A DNA stretch of 64,000 nt from Yamagishiella unicocca (taxonomy: Eukaryota; Chlorophyta; Chlorophyceae; Chlamydomonadales; Volvocaceae). The translations under genes were made by a program, and so were the position numbers. The stretch covers positions 124,001-188,000 of the forward strand of contig BDSL01000025.1 of the NCBI GenBank assembly GCA_003116995.1, written 5' to 3'. Below are positions 42,201-53,700 of this stretch, piece after piece. Within the stretch, counting starts at the first letter, position 1. Each line of letters opens with the position of its first letter. Under the pieces are notes generated by a model. It ran no database searches. It had not been told where the DNA came from and saw only the letters and a list, made by a program, of their open reading frames with translations.

Positions 42201-45200
42201 GTGCCCCGGGGCTCTGCCTTCTACGGTATAGTGGCCCCACCGCCCGCGGCTACCACCTCCCACGGCTCCCACCTCCCACGGCTCCCACCTCCCGGCCCAG
42301 CCCCCACCTCGGGCTGCTGCACCATGAGTGATGATACAGATGGCCCGTCCGGCAGCTTCAGGTTACATATGGTGACCTGGGGGACGGAGGGTAGGCGGGG
42401 GAGGGGCGGATGGGGCCGGTGGGACGACAACGAGCAAGGGTCCGCTGGGAGGGAGTGGGCGGTGGGGGTGGAGGAGAGGGCGGGATGTATGGGGGGCTGT
42501 GGATAGGGCGGTGTGGTGATGTAAGCAGCTGTAGTTCCGGCGGCGACACAGATGACCGGGGAGGAAAGGGAGGAGGTGGGTCTCCGCACTGTGGAGGTGG
42601 AGGTGCACAACCCCGGGCACCGGCAGTCCCCCCACATCACCCACCTACCGCCCCGACCTCCCAACCCCCCGAGGCGCCCGCCCCACTGCCGCGGGCCCTA
42701 TGCCGTATCCGATGCCGACAGACACGGGCAGACACACGTGCTCTGCACTGTTCGCGCTCGTCCAGTAGGCGCACAGTCCCACGTGCGTGTAGCCGGTCGT
42801 ACGCGTCCAGCCACTTCAGCCGCTCAGGCACTCATTGCCTAGCACCCCTCCCGGCGTGGGACAAGTAGCCATACGCCCAGCAGTGCGCTACATGTCCGGG
42901 AACACTTCTTCTCGTTTGCCTGTTCGGTCTGACGTCCTCAATTCACCTGGCTCAGTGCTACACCGAATCCTACCGACCTCTTTACACCCAGACCCGCACC
43001 CCTTACTAAGCGACTACGCTAGTGGGCAGCTTCCTCCCATCTGGGCCCACTAAGGCACTGCTGCCGAGTGTGGTCCGGTCTGAGGCGCTCCGCACCCGAC
43101 CACCCTGCCACCCCCGGAGGAGCCGGACGGGCGCCTCCTGCCTTGAGCGAGCAGGGTCTGTGTTTCGGATGCGGAAGGCAGAGGCGCAGCACCCAGCAGT
43201 GCCCTAACGGACCCAGCTAGGAACCAGCTAGGAGCCAGCTAGGAGCCAGCTAGCTAGGAACCAACTAGGAGCCAGCTAGGAGCCAGCTAGGAGCCAGCTA
43301 GGAGCCAGCTAGGAACCAACTAGGAACCAGCTAGGAACCAGCTAGGAACCAGCTAGGAACCAACTAGGAACCAACTAGGAACCAGCTAGGAGCCAGCTAG
43401 CTAGGAACCAACTAGGAACCTGCCCAGTTGTTTAGCGCCAGATGCATTGTTCGCGGGGTTGCGCGGCGCCGCAGTACATAACAAACAGACTAACTGACAG
43501 CGGGCCTCAGCTGTCCGCCAGGACAACACCCAGAGCAACAAGGTTCTCTATTGTTGCAATCCTTCGCCTTGGTCGCCACCTTCGTTGCGCCCAGCCGCCC
43601 TGGACGCTCCCCTTCTTTCACCACCACAACCGCCCCCCCTCCCGCCCCACCCCCCTACCCACCTGTATTGGCGAGGCACCGGCGCCGCCGCTGCCGCTGC
43701 CACCACTGCCCGCCGGCGCCGCCGCTCCCCCCGCCGCTCCCCCCGGTGCCGCCCTCCCCTGGAGCATCGCCGACCTAATCGCCGCCACCCTCAGCGGCAG
43801 TGTGTCCAGCAGCACCCCCAGCTTGGAGCGCTGCTCCGCCAGCAGCATGGCGGCCACGTGGCTGTGCGTGAGAGCCTGGAGCGGGTGGAAAGGGGTTTCG
43901 GGGGGTGGAGATGGGGTTCGGGTTTGGGGGCGTGAGGGAGAGGCGCGGCGGAGGGTGTGGCGGAGGGCGCAGGCGTCGCTCACATACCTGGGATCCCAAC
44001 CCGCCCTCACCCGTACGGCATCTGGCCGAGGACTCAAACCCCCCTTCGTGCCTTCGCTCGCAAGCCTCCCCAACGCCGTCAGCGCCGTCCCACTCGCAAT
44101 CGCCTCCCCCTTCCGCCCGCCCCCTGCCGGCCGCGCCGCTCCCTCCCAACCCCTCCTCCCCTCCGCCCCCCTCCCGGCCCCTGGTTTTCCTCGCACCCAC
44201 GGGTCTTCCTCGCAACCCGGCCCTACCTGGTACCGCAGCAGTGTGGGGTGGTGGGCCAGGTGCTCGGAGCGCCGGGCCGCCAGCTCCGATGTGGCGACGT
44301 CGTGGGAGCTGCGGCGTGCGGCGTTGGAGGCACGCAGCCGGGCTGCCTCGCGCTTGGCTGCGAGCAGGAGGGGTGGTGCGTGTGTGCGTGTGCGTGTGTG
44401 TGTTTTATAAATGCTGAGCTGAGCCGCGAAGTATGTGTGTGTGTGTGTGTGCGTGCGTAAATACCCGGCTACACGACAATAGGCAGTGTAGCACATAGTC
44501 TTCGGACACCTGGTTGCGGGCCCATGCGGGGGAGGGAGGGGGGGCGCAGGTGGCGCGCCAGGTAAGGGGTGAGGGGTTTAGGGTTTTAGACACCTGGGGC
44601 CGCCGGCAGCCGGTCACCGACGCACATGCTTTGTTCCGGTCTGCGTTTCGAGGAATGGGCCTCGCAGCAGGCAGGCTGTGAAAGCTTGGGGGTTTCCGCA
44701 CCAGCAGCCGCGGGTGCACACAGCAGGCGAAGGCAGGTGTCGCCCCCCCCGTCACTCCGGCTCCCCGCGCACCCGACAGCTCCCTTGCAGCCGCCGCCGC
44801 CCTCCCCTCTAACCAGCAGCCACAGCAGCCGCAGCACCCAGCCCCGGCGTCCAGCAGCCACAGCAGCCCCTAGGAAACTGTTCCCGACACCACGCTCTCC
44901 GCCCCCCCCGCCCCTTCGCCCACCCGCGCACCCGCCATTCGCACACTGTCTCCTCCCACAGCCCCTTCTCCCCCTCCCCGCCTGGACCGCCGCTCTCCCC
45001 CGCGTCCCTCGCCGCCGGCGTCGCACTGTGGCGGCGCCGTCCTCGCTGTGGCAGTGCTGTGGGGATCCGACCAGCCCGGACCGCACACTGCCTCCCCCCC
45101 CGGTATCCCGTCTCCCCGCCTGCTAGCCTTGCCCCCCTGTCCCGCATCTTCACGCCCCATATATTTTTTCACTTCCTCCCTCCGTCATACAGGCCTCCGC

Positions 45201-46897
45201 CGTACAACGCCGTACGCCGCCGTACCAGCCCGCGTCCCCGTCTCCCCGTATATCCGTCCTCCCCTTTCCTGCCTCCGCCTCTTTCGCCGCGCCGCTGGGG
45301 CCTCTTCGTTGCTTTGACCCCTGTCCACCCGCTCCACGCCTGGATGTTGTTCCTAACGCCCCCTGCTGCCCCTTGCCCGCATGCTTCGCGTCGACCGCTT
45401 CCCCACCCGCTCTGGGCCCTGGCCAGGTGAGTTCCGCCGCTGGGTTGGGCCTCTGTTCTGATAGTTTTTTGCTAGTCGTTGCGTTCTTGTCTGCGGGCGT
45501 CGGGACCTGCGTCTAGGCTTTCGCGTCCCCCATGGCGGCGCGGCGCGGCTTCGGCCTCCTCTCCTGGACGACCGCGGACCTTCTCTGGTAATGACCGGCT
45601 TCCTCACGCATCTGGTCGGTATTCGGGCGGGTCGGGACTGGGACTCCGACTAGGACTGGGACTGGGACCGGACCGCGATGTCCGCTCTCCCATAGCGCAC
45701 CAACTCCCACAGTTCTCTTGCTAGCGCCCAAAACCGGTTCTGCGAAAAGTTTACGTGCGTCGCGCGGGGTCCTCGCTTCCTTTCGTCTCGCCGTAGCCGA
45801 TATAGCTTAGCCGCCAAAGGTCATATTACGACCTTCGGCTTTCGTATCCCCAACCCAGTTCTCCCGCATGCATCTCAAAACTTCTGTTTCAAACGATTTT
45901 TTTTGGACATCCACGGGTTTCCCTCGAACCCCTCTAACCCCCTCGGACGCACCCCCCCCCTTTCGCCTCCTCTTCCTGTGCGCGTGCTTCCTATCCATCC
46001 CGGCCCACTCCTCTCCGCCCCTCGCGCACGCACTCACCCTCCTCCAGCAGCCGCTCCGCCCGCAGCACCCGCTCCCTGGACAGCACCGCCGCCGCCGCCA
46101 GCTGCTGCCGCCGCACCTCCAGGTCCACATGTCCTTGCTGCGGCCGCCGGAAGCGAAAAGCAAGCAGGGGCGAGGAGGAGGCGGGGGGGGTCAAGAGGAG
46201 GGGGTTCGGATCCTAGCTGGGGGCCGGAGTTCGGGTTTCGGGAGAGAGAGGAGTGAAGGCTGGGGGAAGTGAGGAGGTACGGTGTGGCGTGGTGTGGTGT
46301 GGCGTTCGTGGGTGGGCGAAGTAGTGGCGCGGGTCGGCGGCTTAGTGTACGCGGATGAAAACTCGCAAGTCAATTATCGGCCAGGTTAACAACTTCACTC
46401 CCGACACACACGATCATCAACAGGGGTTCTCCACCCTAACCCCCACCCGGTTGCTCCCTAACCCGACCAGGAGGCCCGGCCGCCGCCGCGATGCTTGTGG
46501 TCCGTGTTTGGGGATTAAGGCGCGGAGTTAATGCATGGCGTGGCCGTGGGGGTTCGCATTGACTAAGCAGTGGCAAATGGCCCTCGTCTGTGCATTGCAC
46601 ACGGCATTATTGGAGCGCAGGAGGGGGGAGGGGCCGAACCCGCCTATGGAGGAGGACGCTACGGGGCGGAGGGCCCCTGTCCCCGTGCCGTCGCCATGTT
46701 CCGGAAGCGCTACGTCGCCGTACCCGTTGAGCGACGACCGCATCGAGGCTTTGGAGCAAAGCCGCTCGCCGCTCGCTCAGCTCCACGAGCATCTTGCGTC
46801 GCTCAAATAGAAGGGTGTTGTTGATGCACGCCGGGCACACCAGCGCCGCCTTGTTGGCACTGTCGCATACCGAGCAGCAGACGCCCTGGCCCACCAT
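39218..46897 (-). CDS. ATG14: ATG14-like autophagy subunit of the PI3-kinase complex
   Basis: Minus-strand exons 46724-46897, 46038-46137, 44227-44357, 43663-43875, 42308-42376, 41856-42091, 41282-41513, 40808-41015 and 39218-39453 are phase-consistent (1599 nt, 532 residues). The N-terminus CCSVCDSANKAALVCPAC is the paired-cysteine signature of ATG14/Barkor, which UVRAG/VPS38 lacks. A predicted coiled coil follows (FERRKMLVELSERRAALL, VRRQQLAAAAVLSRERVLRA, AKREAARLRASNAARR). The conserved core is ICNLKLPDGPSV, then ALGYLLLLAELLATYLGGPL, GSFQGSTSVVWQQHSFWNRRP and DLRLAYDMLLRSLACFTRD. The tail is acidic (DDDEACDVEEDGWDVV). Known role: ATG14 directs VPS34-ATG6 kinase to the autophagosome initiation site. 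Two cautions: the join of 41282 to 41015 needs a GC donor (AAG|GCACGT), and the 1.3-kb intron 42377-43662 could hide a further small exon, since the family usually has more sequence before ICNLKL. Confidence 0.75.
40390..40583. repeat. 19-bp minisatellite, about 10 copies
   Basis: The unit GCACACACTCCTATCCCGG alternates with a variant reading TACCCC for TATCCC. It lies in the 39454-40807 intron of the ATG14-like gene. Because 19 is not a multiple of three, all plus-strand frames stay open with the same repetitive peptide, which is not a gene. Confidence 0.9.
43211..43421. repeat. 11-bp minisatellite, about 19 copies
   Basis: The unit GGAACCAGCTA, with GGAGCCAGCTA and GGAACCAACTA variants and occasional extra CTAG, is repeated head to tail. 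It lies inside the 42377-43662 intron of the ATG14-like gene. Confidence 0.9.
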
Positions 46898-49658
46898 GTG
46901 GACGGAGCGCTGAGGCTGGGACTAGGGCGCGGCACGACTGAGGCTGGTGAAACATGGAGAACGCCCCAAAAGTATTTCAGCTATCAATTCAATGCCCAAT
47001 GTTCATTACGACAAGGCCATCGGTGCGCAGAGTATAGAAATGTTCAAGGGAGTTTCCGGACGGGTCGTTCTGCAAAAGCTGGCTGAAACCAAAACAGATG
47101 GCAGATTCAAAGCTCAAATTTGAGATATAATGTAGGTTGTCCAAAGGTATGCAGGTCTGCGGTGTATGACCAGGCTTGCGCTGGGGATTCCTTTACTTGA
47201 AGGACAACGTGTGAGCAGATAGCTGGGCTATACCTATATAGAACTTGACCTGCGCATCTGCTTTAGGGTATATGCATCTCCTGGCCAAATGGCTTCGCTG
47301 GGCTGTACGGCGGAAGGACTTTGACGTGGCGCCATACCAACAATCGGCACTCTGCGCACTCACTGAGAGATTGGTCGTGTTCCATGGGGTTATAAGTTTA
47401 CCAATGCCGACTGCATCAGGGCTCAACCTCTCCACACCACTATGCTTTATCATTGGTCCTTTGCATGTGTCAACTGTCAAGTTGGACTGCAAATGCATGA
47501 CACTTTCTGACGAAAGCAGCCATGCGCGGGTACTCAGGTAGTCAGCTGCGAAGGCTATTGCGGCCAGGCAAGCGACGCTATGTTTAAAACCTTTGATGCG
47601 CCACCGGTCGCTTTCTGATGCGGGAAGCCCTGGTTCGCGCGCCCTCTCTACGCAAGCCCATTGCCGGCCCCGGTATCATGAATACATGCAGAGAAGCATA
47701 CACGATTTGCTGTAGTTCTCCGGTTTGCTTTCGGGACACGCGACGAGTTGAATTCTCTTGAGACCAGCTATAAGGTGCATCTGCGGTATGAACAGCTATG
47801 GTAACTTCTTATTATCAACTATGCAGCCTCACCGTGTAAGATCATCTTTTCCGCAGCCACCTGTTAAGGACGTGCTGCTGGGGCAACCGCTTCCGTCCGT
47901 TTCGAATGTCGAGTGAAACACTTGCTAAGGTCTACTTGCACAAAGATGAATGCTAGACTCAAAGGCAGCCTTAAATAAAGCTCAGGTGGTCAGGACATCG
48001 GCCATAGCACGCCGCGATTACTAAGACATCCTGCAAAGCCCTACGCATCTTCGCGATCTTCCTGTATACGCCACAACGCACTACGAAAGCAACAACAAAT
48101 GGTCTTGGGGTATGGACTTCGTTTGGCTGGCATTGGCGCTCTGCAGTTGTGATTTTGGCTACATTTACTACGTGAGTCGACTCTTGTTGCAATCAAGGAA
48201 TGATAGCTTTGCAGAACTTCGACAATCTTACAATGTGACCTTGATGTTCTTATACAAACAGCTCATCGCACCGTTTTTTCCTACCGGTATCAGCCCTGCC
48301 ACAGTGTTACGGTGGCCTGCCGCGGAAATCTGTCAACGGCAGCTATTCCGGGGGAACTTTGCCTAATGTTACACAAGTAAACATGCGTCTTCGTGAAATT
48401 CTCAATTTATACATTGGGATGAGTATTGATCATTCAGACCGGTCAACCCATGGCGTCCACAACAGACTTCTGTCCCCAGACTAATGTAATCGGCGAACAC
48501 CCAATCCACGGCAGTAGCCATGCCGGCGGGTGTGTACAGCCTCCACATGCACGTAAGCAAGGATCGTATCCCCTTTCACGTTACCCTTTCACGTTACCGA
48601 CATCCACTAACAGCCACACTTGTTTGATAAACCCACTGCCTCAATCTGCAGTCGCACCAGGTCGTACCACACTGCAGCAAGGCGCGGCGATGCCGATAGA
48701 CTTAGCTGTTAGGAGGGACATAAGATCCCACTCGCCACGAGGGGAGGCCCAACCCTGGCCCAACCCTGGAGAAAATAATCGACACGTAAAAATCATTAGC
48801 CCAGGGGTACGTGTTGCAAAGCTTGCGTGTCTTCAGTGCTCACGACCCCAACCGGCTCAACACTGCATATGCGTGTCCTCCCAACACAAATTCCAATGGG
48901 CCGCGTCGCGCAGCAGGCGCGTTGGAAACTCCCTCCTGCAACTTAGGGCCGTAGCAACAGCAGCAGCAGTGGTAACAGCAGTAGCACGGCGACTAAGCAC
49001 GATGCAGGAGCTTCCACATTCCTGCCTACGCCACGCCGTGACACCGCTTTTGGGGGTTATGTTCCCCTTATGAAAGAAATCCCACGTGTCATCAACAACA
49101 AAAATGACGCACTATGTCTGTACATCAGTCATGCACAAATAGAGCTGGCACTGCAGGAAAAGCCCACGTCCCTAATGTGAGAGCGATGCTTCCTCTCCGG
49201 AAAAAACACCTGCCGGGCACTGTGCCCATTTGCCAAATATCATGTCTACCCCTAGGCCCGCTAATTCCCACGTGGGGGGCGCGCAGCCACGGACAGGAAA
49301 GCTGTCTATCGTTCGGTACTTGATTATACAGTTGAAACTCGAGGTGGTGGTACATTTCGCCGAGTGATACCAAGAGGTGGGTTTCCGCCGATTGCAAAAG
49401 AGAGCCGCTGCCCGCGACACCGGGCCCGATGATCTCCGGGGCCTCTTGTTGTTGTCATGTAGCGCTTGGAAACAGGCGCAGGGGGCTCCGCGAGCCGCTG
49501 CCGGCGTAGCACTGGGACCGGCGCGGTGGCATTGTCACGTGTCACCAAGTGCCCTCCTACAGACAGTAGGACAATCGGCGCAGTTTCGGAAAGGGTATCG
49601 GCGGTGTCTGAGGTATGGGCCGACGCGACCATACTGTGTCGATGCTGCGGAGTCCTAC
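46898..49658. other. Intergenic interval between ATG14-like and Yippee-like genes
   Basis: No family match or exon chain was found on either strand. Base composition is lower in GC than the genes. It must contain the promoter of the minus-strand ATG14-like gene (start codon at 46897) and the 3' end of the minus-strand Yippee-like gene, whose last exon I could not place. Small direct duplications occur near 48570-48598 (CCCTTTCACGTTA) and near 48750-48770. Confidence 0.45.
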
Positions 49659-50177
49659 CTTCATGACCTTGGCCTTTTCAATGATGTACTTGCCTTCCTT
49701 GTACTTTTGGCTGTCCTCAAAAGCGTGCTCCTGCGACCCCGCGTCCTACTCAGCACGTTTGCGCAACACCAGCGAACATAGTTGAAACTTACATACTTCC
49801 AGCCGAGCACGGTATTGCAGGAGGTGCAGTAAATGTCAGCCACGGTGTGAAGGCCAGTGATGAGGACTCTCTCCTCCTTAGGGCCCAGAGTTACATTTAC
49901 CCTGCGTCGTAAAGGAGACTAGGGAAACCCGCTTGAGAGTACCAAGCCTTGCTATACGCACTGCACTTACGCGTTGTTAATAAGGTAGGCGCGGCCGTGC
50001 CGTCCTTGGAAAGCCTGCACAGACAAGCGGGGCGTTGGTCGCGGGCGGGGACGCATACTCCGTCAGTGCACCCGGTACCTTGCTTATAATGTCGTCATGA
50101 TCCGCGGCGTGGGCGCGGCATGTCGCGCAGCTATAGATGCGCGGACCAGAAAGATACTGCTTGAAGGGTCGACCCAT
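49659..50177 (-). CDS. Yippee-like zinc-binding protein, 3' end unresolved
   Basis: Minus-strand exons 50079-50177, 49971-50014, 49793-49901 and 49659-49730 join in phase, giving 108 residues from [20 protein letters not shown]. Yippee hallmarks are clear: CATC and CTSC (the two Cys-x-x-Cys zinc ligands, about 50 residues apart), [49 protein letters not shown] and [15 protein letters not shown]. Yippee proteins are small, highly conserved eukaryotic zinc proteins, some of which act with the GID/CTLH ubiquitin ligase; their role here is unknown. The final residues after EKAKVMK lie either in a short exon I could not identify below 49659 or in a read-through of the GTAGGA donor, which would stop about 33 codons later. 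Confidence 0.85.
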
Positions 50178-50715
50178 TCTTCGGCTAGCGTAGCAAGGGC
50201 TGTCCGTAGGAGGGACACAAGTCCGTGCGCAAGACAGAGAGTTTTTAACACCTAAAGATGAAATTCTGATTAGATGGTTGTATCAATTTCGTTCTCGTTC
50301 TCATCGCTTTCTTACTGTTCCAGAGCATATCTAAGCTCCGAGACCACAGAGGCCCGACTGCGAAATCCTGGAGAGGCTGTGCTACCAATGCACAAGGGGT
50401 GATAAATATCCTCTATGTTTGTTCATTGGGGATGAAGATGACGTTTCTCTGACATGGTCCCTGCCAACCGCCCATGAGACGCAGCCGCTTCCCTTTCGGT
50501 GCGGGTGCCCAATGCAGGAGCAAACGATTCACAGTCGATTACCTGTGCGCAGGTAACACGAAGATATTGTGATGACAGTCATGACATCACCCAGGTTTCG
50601 GGTGCGGCAACCGTTCCCTCCCGCGATACATGGATATCTTCCACGCGATGCCTTCCTATCCCACACCTGCCCAAAAACAAACCACTTCCAAAGAGACATT
50701 TGACATACAGCAAGC
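50178..50715. promoter_or_regulatory. Divergent promoter region of Yippee-like and HSP20-like genes
   Basis: This 538-bp stretch separates the start codon of the minus-strand Yippee-like gene from that of the plus-strand HSP20-like gene. No coding signal is visible. Both promoters should lie here. Confidence 0.4.
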
Positions 50716-53700
50716 ATGGACACCAGCACCCATTATGAACTTTCGGACGGCCGCCACTGCTGGACGCGTCGCCTCGAGGGCGTCAACGATCCAGCCGCCG
50801 ACGTCAAGGTCCACGTCCACGATGGCAGACTCCTCATAAGTGTCAGGGGACAGCAAATAGAGTGAGTGCCTCCCGTCCTCCACGTCCCAACAGCATTCTT
50901 CCGTCGCACACAGGCCCGCGGGTCTCCTCGCTCGGACCCGCGGCCTCGACACTTTGCGCAGCGACCGGCTTGGTTGGAAGCGGCAACCCTACCTGATGCT
51001 GCTGTTTACATCGTGTGGGAGCACATCAGCACAAGACTATAACCAGTACCTCCCCTCGCTGCGCCCGGAGGTTATCCGCTGACCACCCGCGAGCGCATCC
51101 ACAGCCAGCGGCCCCGTTGCTGCGCACCTCGCCCTACCTCTGCAATCTGCACGCCGCACAAACACACGCCACACCTCACACGCCACTGCGCCAGCCCCTA
51201 CCGCTCCGAAACCCGCGCTCGCGTATATACCGCTCCGTTGTTGCTCCGATACCGCCGCTGCACCGCCACCGTGCCAACGCTGCTGCGCCCGCTCCCGCCA
51301 CCCGCGCTAGGACCCTCCAGCTGCCGCCCACCGCCTACACGAACGACGCGCACGCGTCTTACCAGCGTGGAGTGCTGCGAGTGGACATGGCTTCCAAGGA
51401 CCCTGGCGCCCCCGCCATGGTAGAGAAGGCGCTGAGGGACCCGGACCGGCCGCACCCGCGGGAGGTGCCGCTGGTGCTGCAGGGCCAGGGGCACGGACAG
51501 CGGGTGGAGACGGCGGGGGTGCCGCTCAAGGAGGATCCCACGGGGTGAGCCGCGGGCGGTTACTGAGGGTAAAGCGAGAGGGGACAAGCGAGTGGGGTGA
51601 CGGATGCTTGCGTTGTGTTTTTATATCGGCCTGTGTGTGTCTGTACGGCGTGCATGTACGACGTGTCCGTACGACGTGTCGGTACGACGTGCGTGTACAA
51701 TCTGTTGGTACGATACGTCGGTACGCGGTGCCAGAGGTCAAGGGTGAGTTTGGGAGCCCTGGTGGTTTTGAGGCCGTGTCGGGGGGCTGTACCTCTCTCA
51801 GGTGCGGCAGGTGAGGTGCCAATGCAGCTGCGCCATGGCCGGGCCCCCTTCTCGATTGCTGCCTAGCTGCTGCCCCCCACCCCCACCCCCCTTGCGCACG
51901 CCCCTCCTCGTAGCCCCGCCGCCGCAATCCCTCCACGCCGTGTCCGTCTCCCCGCCCCTTACCCCTCGCTGCGCAGCCACGGCACCCCCACGCCCGCTCA
52001 GGCCGAGTACGGCGCCCACAACGCCGAGCTGTGTGGGCCGCCGGGTGTGAGCGCCATCCTGCCCTCCGCCACCCTGGCCTCCTCGGTGGTCTCGGACATG
52101 CCGGTCATCACCAACCCGGTGAGGGGACCGAGGGGCAGGCGGAGGAGGGGTTGCGAGAAGACCCGTGGCGGGAGGAGGGGGGAGGAAAACCCGTGGACCG
52201 CCACATGAGATACACATAGATACTAGCAAGGTGATAAGTAGACGGTGTGAGGTGCGCAGCCCAGGGTGGTGCGGTGGAGGGTGCTGACAACGGCGAGACG
52301 GTGGTTGTGGACCGGAGCTAAGCCGGCACCAAGGTACACGTGCCCCAGCAGCTGGACCAGGTGAGTCGTGTGTTGGCTCGTAGCCGGGCAGGGCGGGGGG
52401 TTGGGGGGACAGGGGGGCTGGAGGGGCCAGAAGGGGCAGACAGGCTGGGAACAAGGCCGAGACGGCCACAGGGGGGAGGGGAAGTACGAGAAGGCGGTAC
52501 GGGTCCTGCGTACGGCCATGCCACTCATGCCAGCCGCAGGGGTGTTGTAGCATGGCCGCCCGTCTCCACCACAGCTCGGGTCGTCATCCGTCAATACACA
52601 CCCCACGGCACTCCTCGGCGCTTCCCTCATCCGTAGCATTGCCGCTCTCTCCTGCCGCACGTGGACTGCGTTCCGAGGAACTCCCTCCGCCCTCCGCCCC
52701 TCGCCGCGCCGCCCGCCTGGCCCTCCCTGCAGCTGGCCGAGCGGCTGGGTCGCTCCGAGCTGGCCCCCGCTGGCACCACGGTCGTCCCCGGCTCCCGCGA
52801 CAAGGCGCTGGAGGCCGAGTACGAGCAGGGCAGGGACGAGCAACCGCACACGGACCAATACACACGCAAGATGTAGGTGTCGGGGGTGGTGATGGGGGGG
52901 GGGCGGGGGGGCGGTAGTCGTGTGTAGGAGGCCGGCGGGAAGGTGGGGGCCGCAGGTCCGAGCTTGCATTGGCTGGTGTGGATTGGACCGTAAAAGGTCT
53001 CCCGCTTAACCCACCGTACCACCGGTCGGCTTTCCTCGTTGCACGCCTCTCTAACCCCCTGCTGCTACCGCCGCCGCCGCTGCCGCCGCCGCCGCTGCCG
53101 CTGCCGCCGCCGCCGCCGCCGTCATCGCCGCCGCCGTAGCGTCGACTACGCGGAGGAGAAGGTGGGCATGGCCACCCGGCCGCTGGAGGCTCGCGACTTC
53201 TACGCCACCGCCGAGTCGGTCGTAGAGCCGTACAGCAGCGTCAAGGCGCAGAAGGACATCGACGGAGTGGCGTGCGACATGTGTCAGTGCGCCCCCTGCC
53301 AGTGCGACAAGATGGCAAAGGGCTTCCCGTACGAGGTGTATACGGCGCCGGGGGGGGGGACGAGCATTTGAGGGAGGCCGGCACGTTGGGTGGGTGGCGT
53401 TAAAACCGGTGACACGGAAACGACCAGATGGTGGGCGCATGGTCGGCGGACGGAGCGAGGATGTGGGCGCATGCTGGAGCATTGGGACGGACGACCGGCA
53501 AACCTGTGGAGCCGGTTTCTTGGGGCTGCAGAAAGGAAAAAAGAAAACGAATTGACGGAATGGCGGCGACGCGGAGTGCGGAAGACGAAGCCGCGCTGAC
53601 AACGCTGACATATTTGCGCTACAAGGGCGCCTGCTCCGTCCACTGTCCCGTTGTGCTGTCGTTCTTCGAGCGAAACCGACCTGTGTCGGGGGGTGTCGAC

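Noticed and set aside
42680..42831. Coding-like minus-strand peptide (RLKWLDAYDRLHARGTVRLLDE) in the large ATG14 intron
   Set aside because: It could be a missing exon, but no splice pair kept phase with both neighbours and it does not resemble the family.
48112..48366. Plus-strand open frame of 84 codons with hydrophobic start
   Set aside because: Short, in A/T-rich intergenic DNA, no relatives or splice context evident.
52323..52360. Extra exon GTKVHVPQQLDQ in the HSP20-like gene
   Set aside because: The donor is good, but its acceptor (TAAG) is weak and it needs a phase-1 upstream exon while the upstream exon ends in phase 0.
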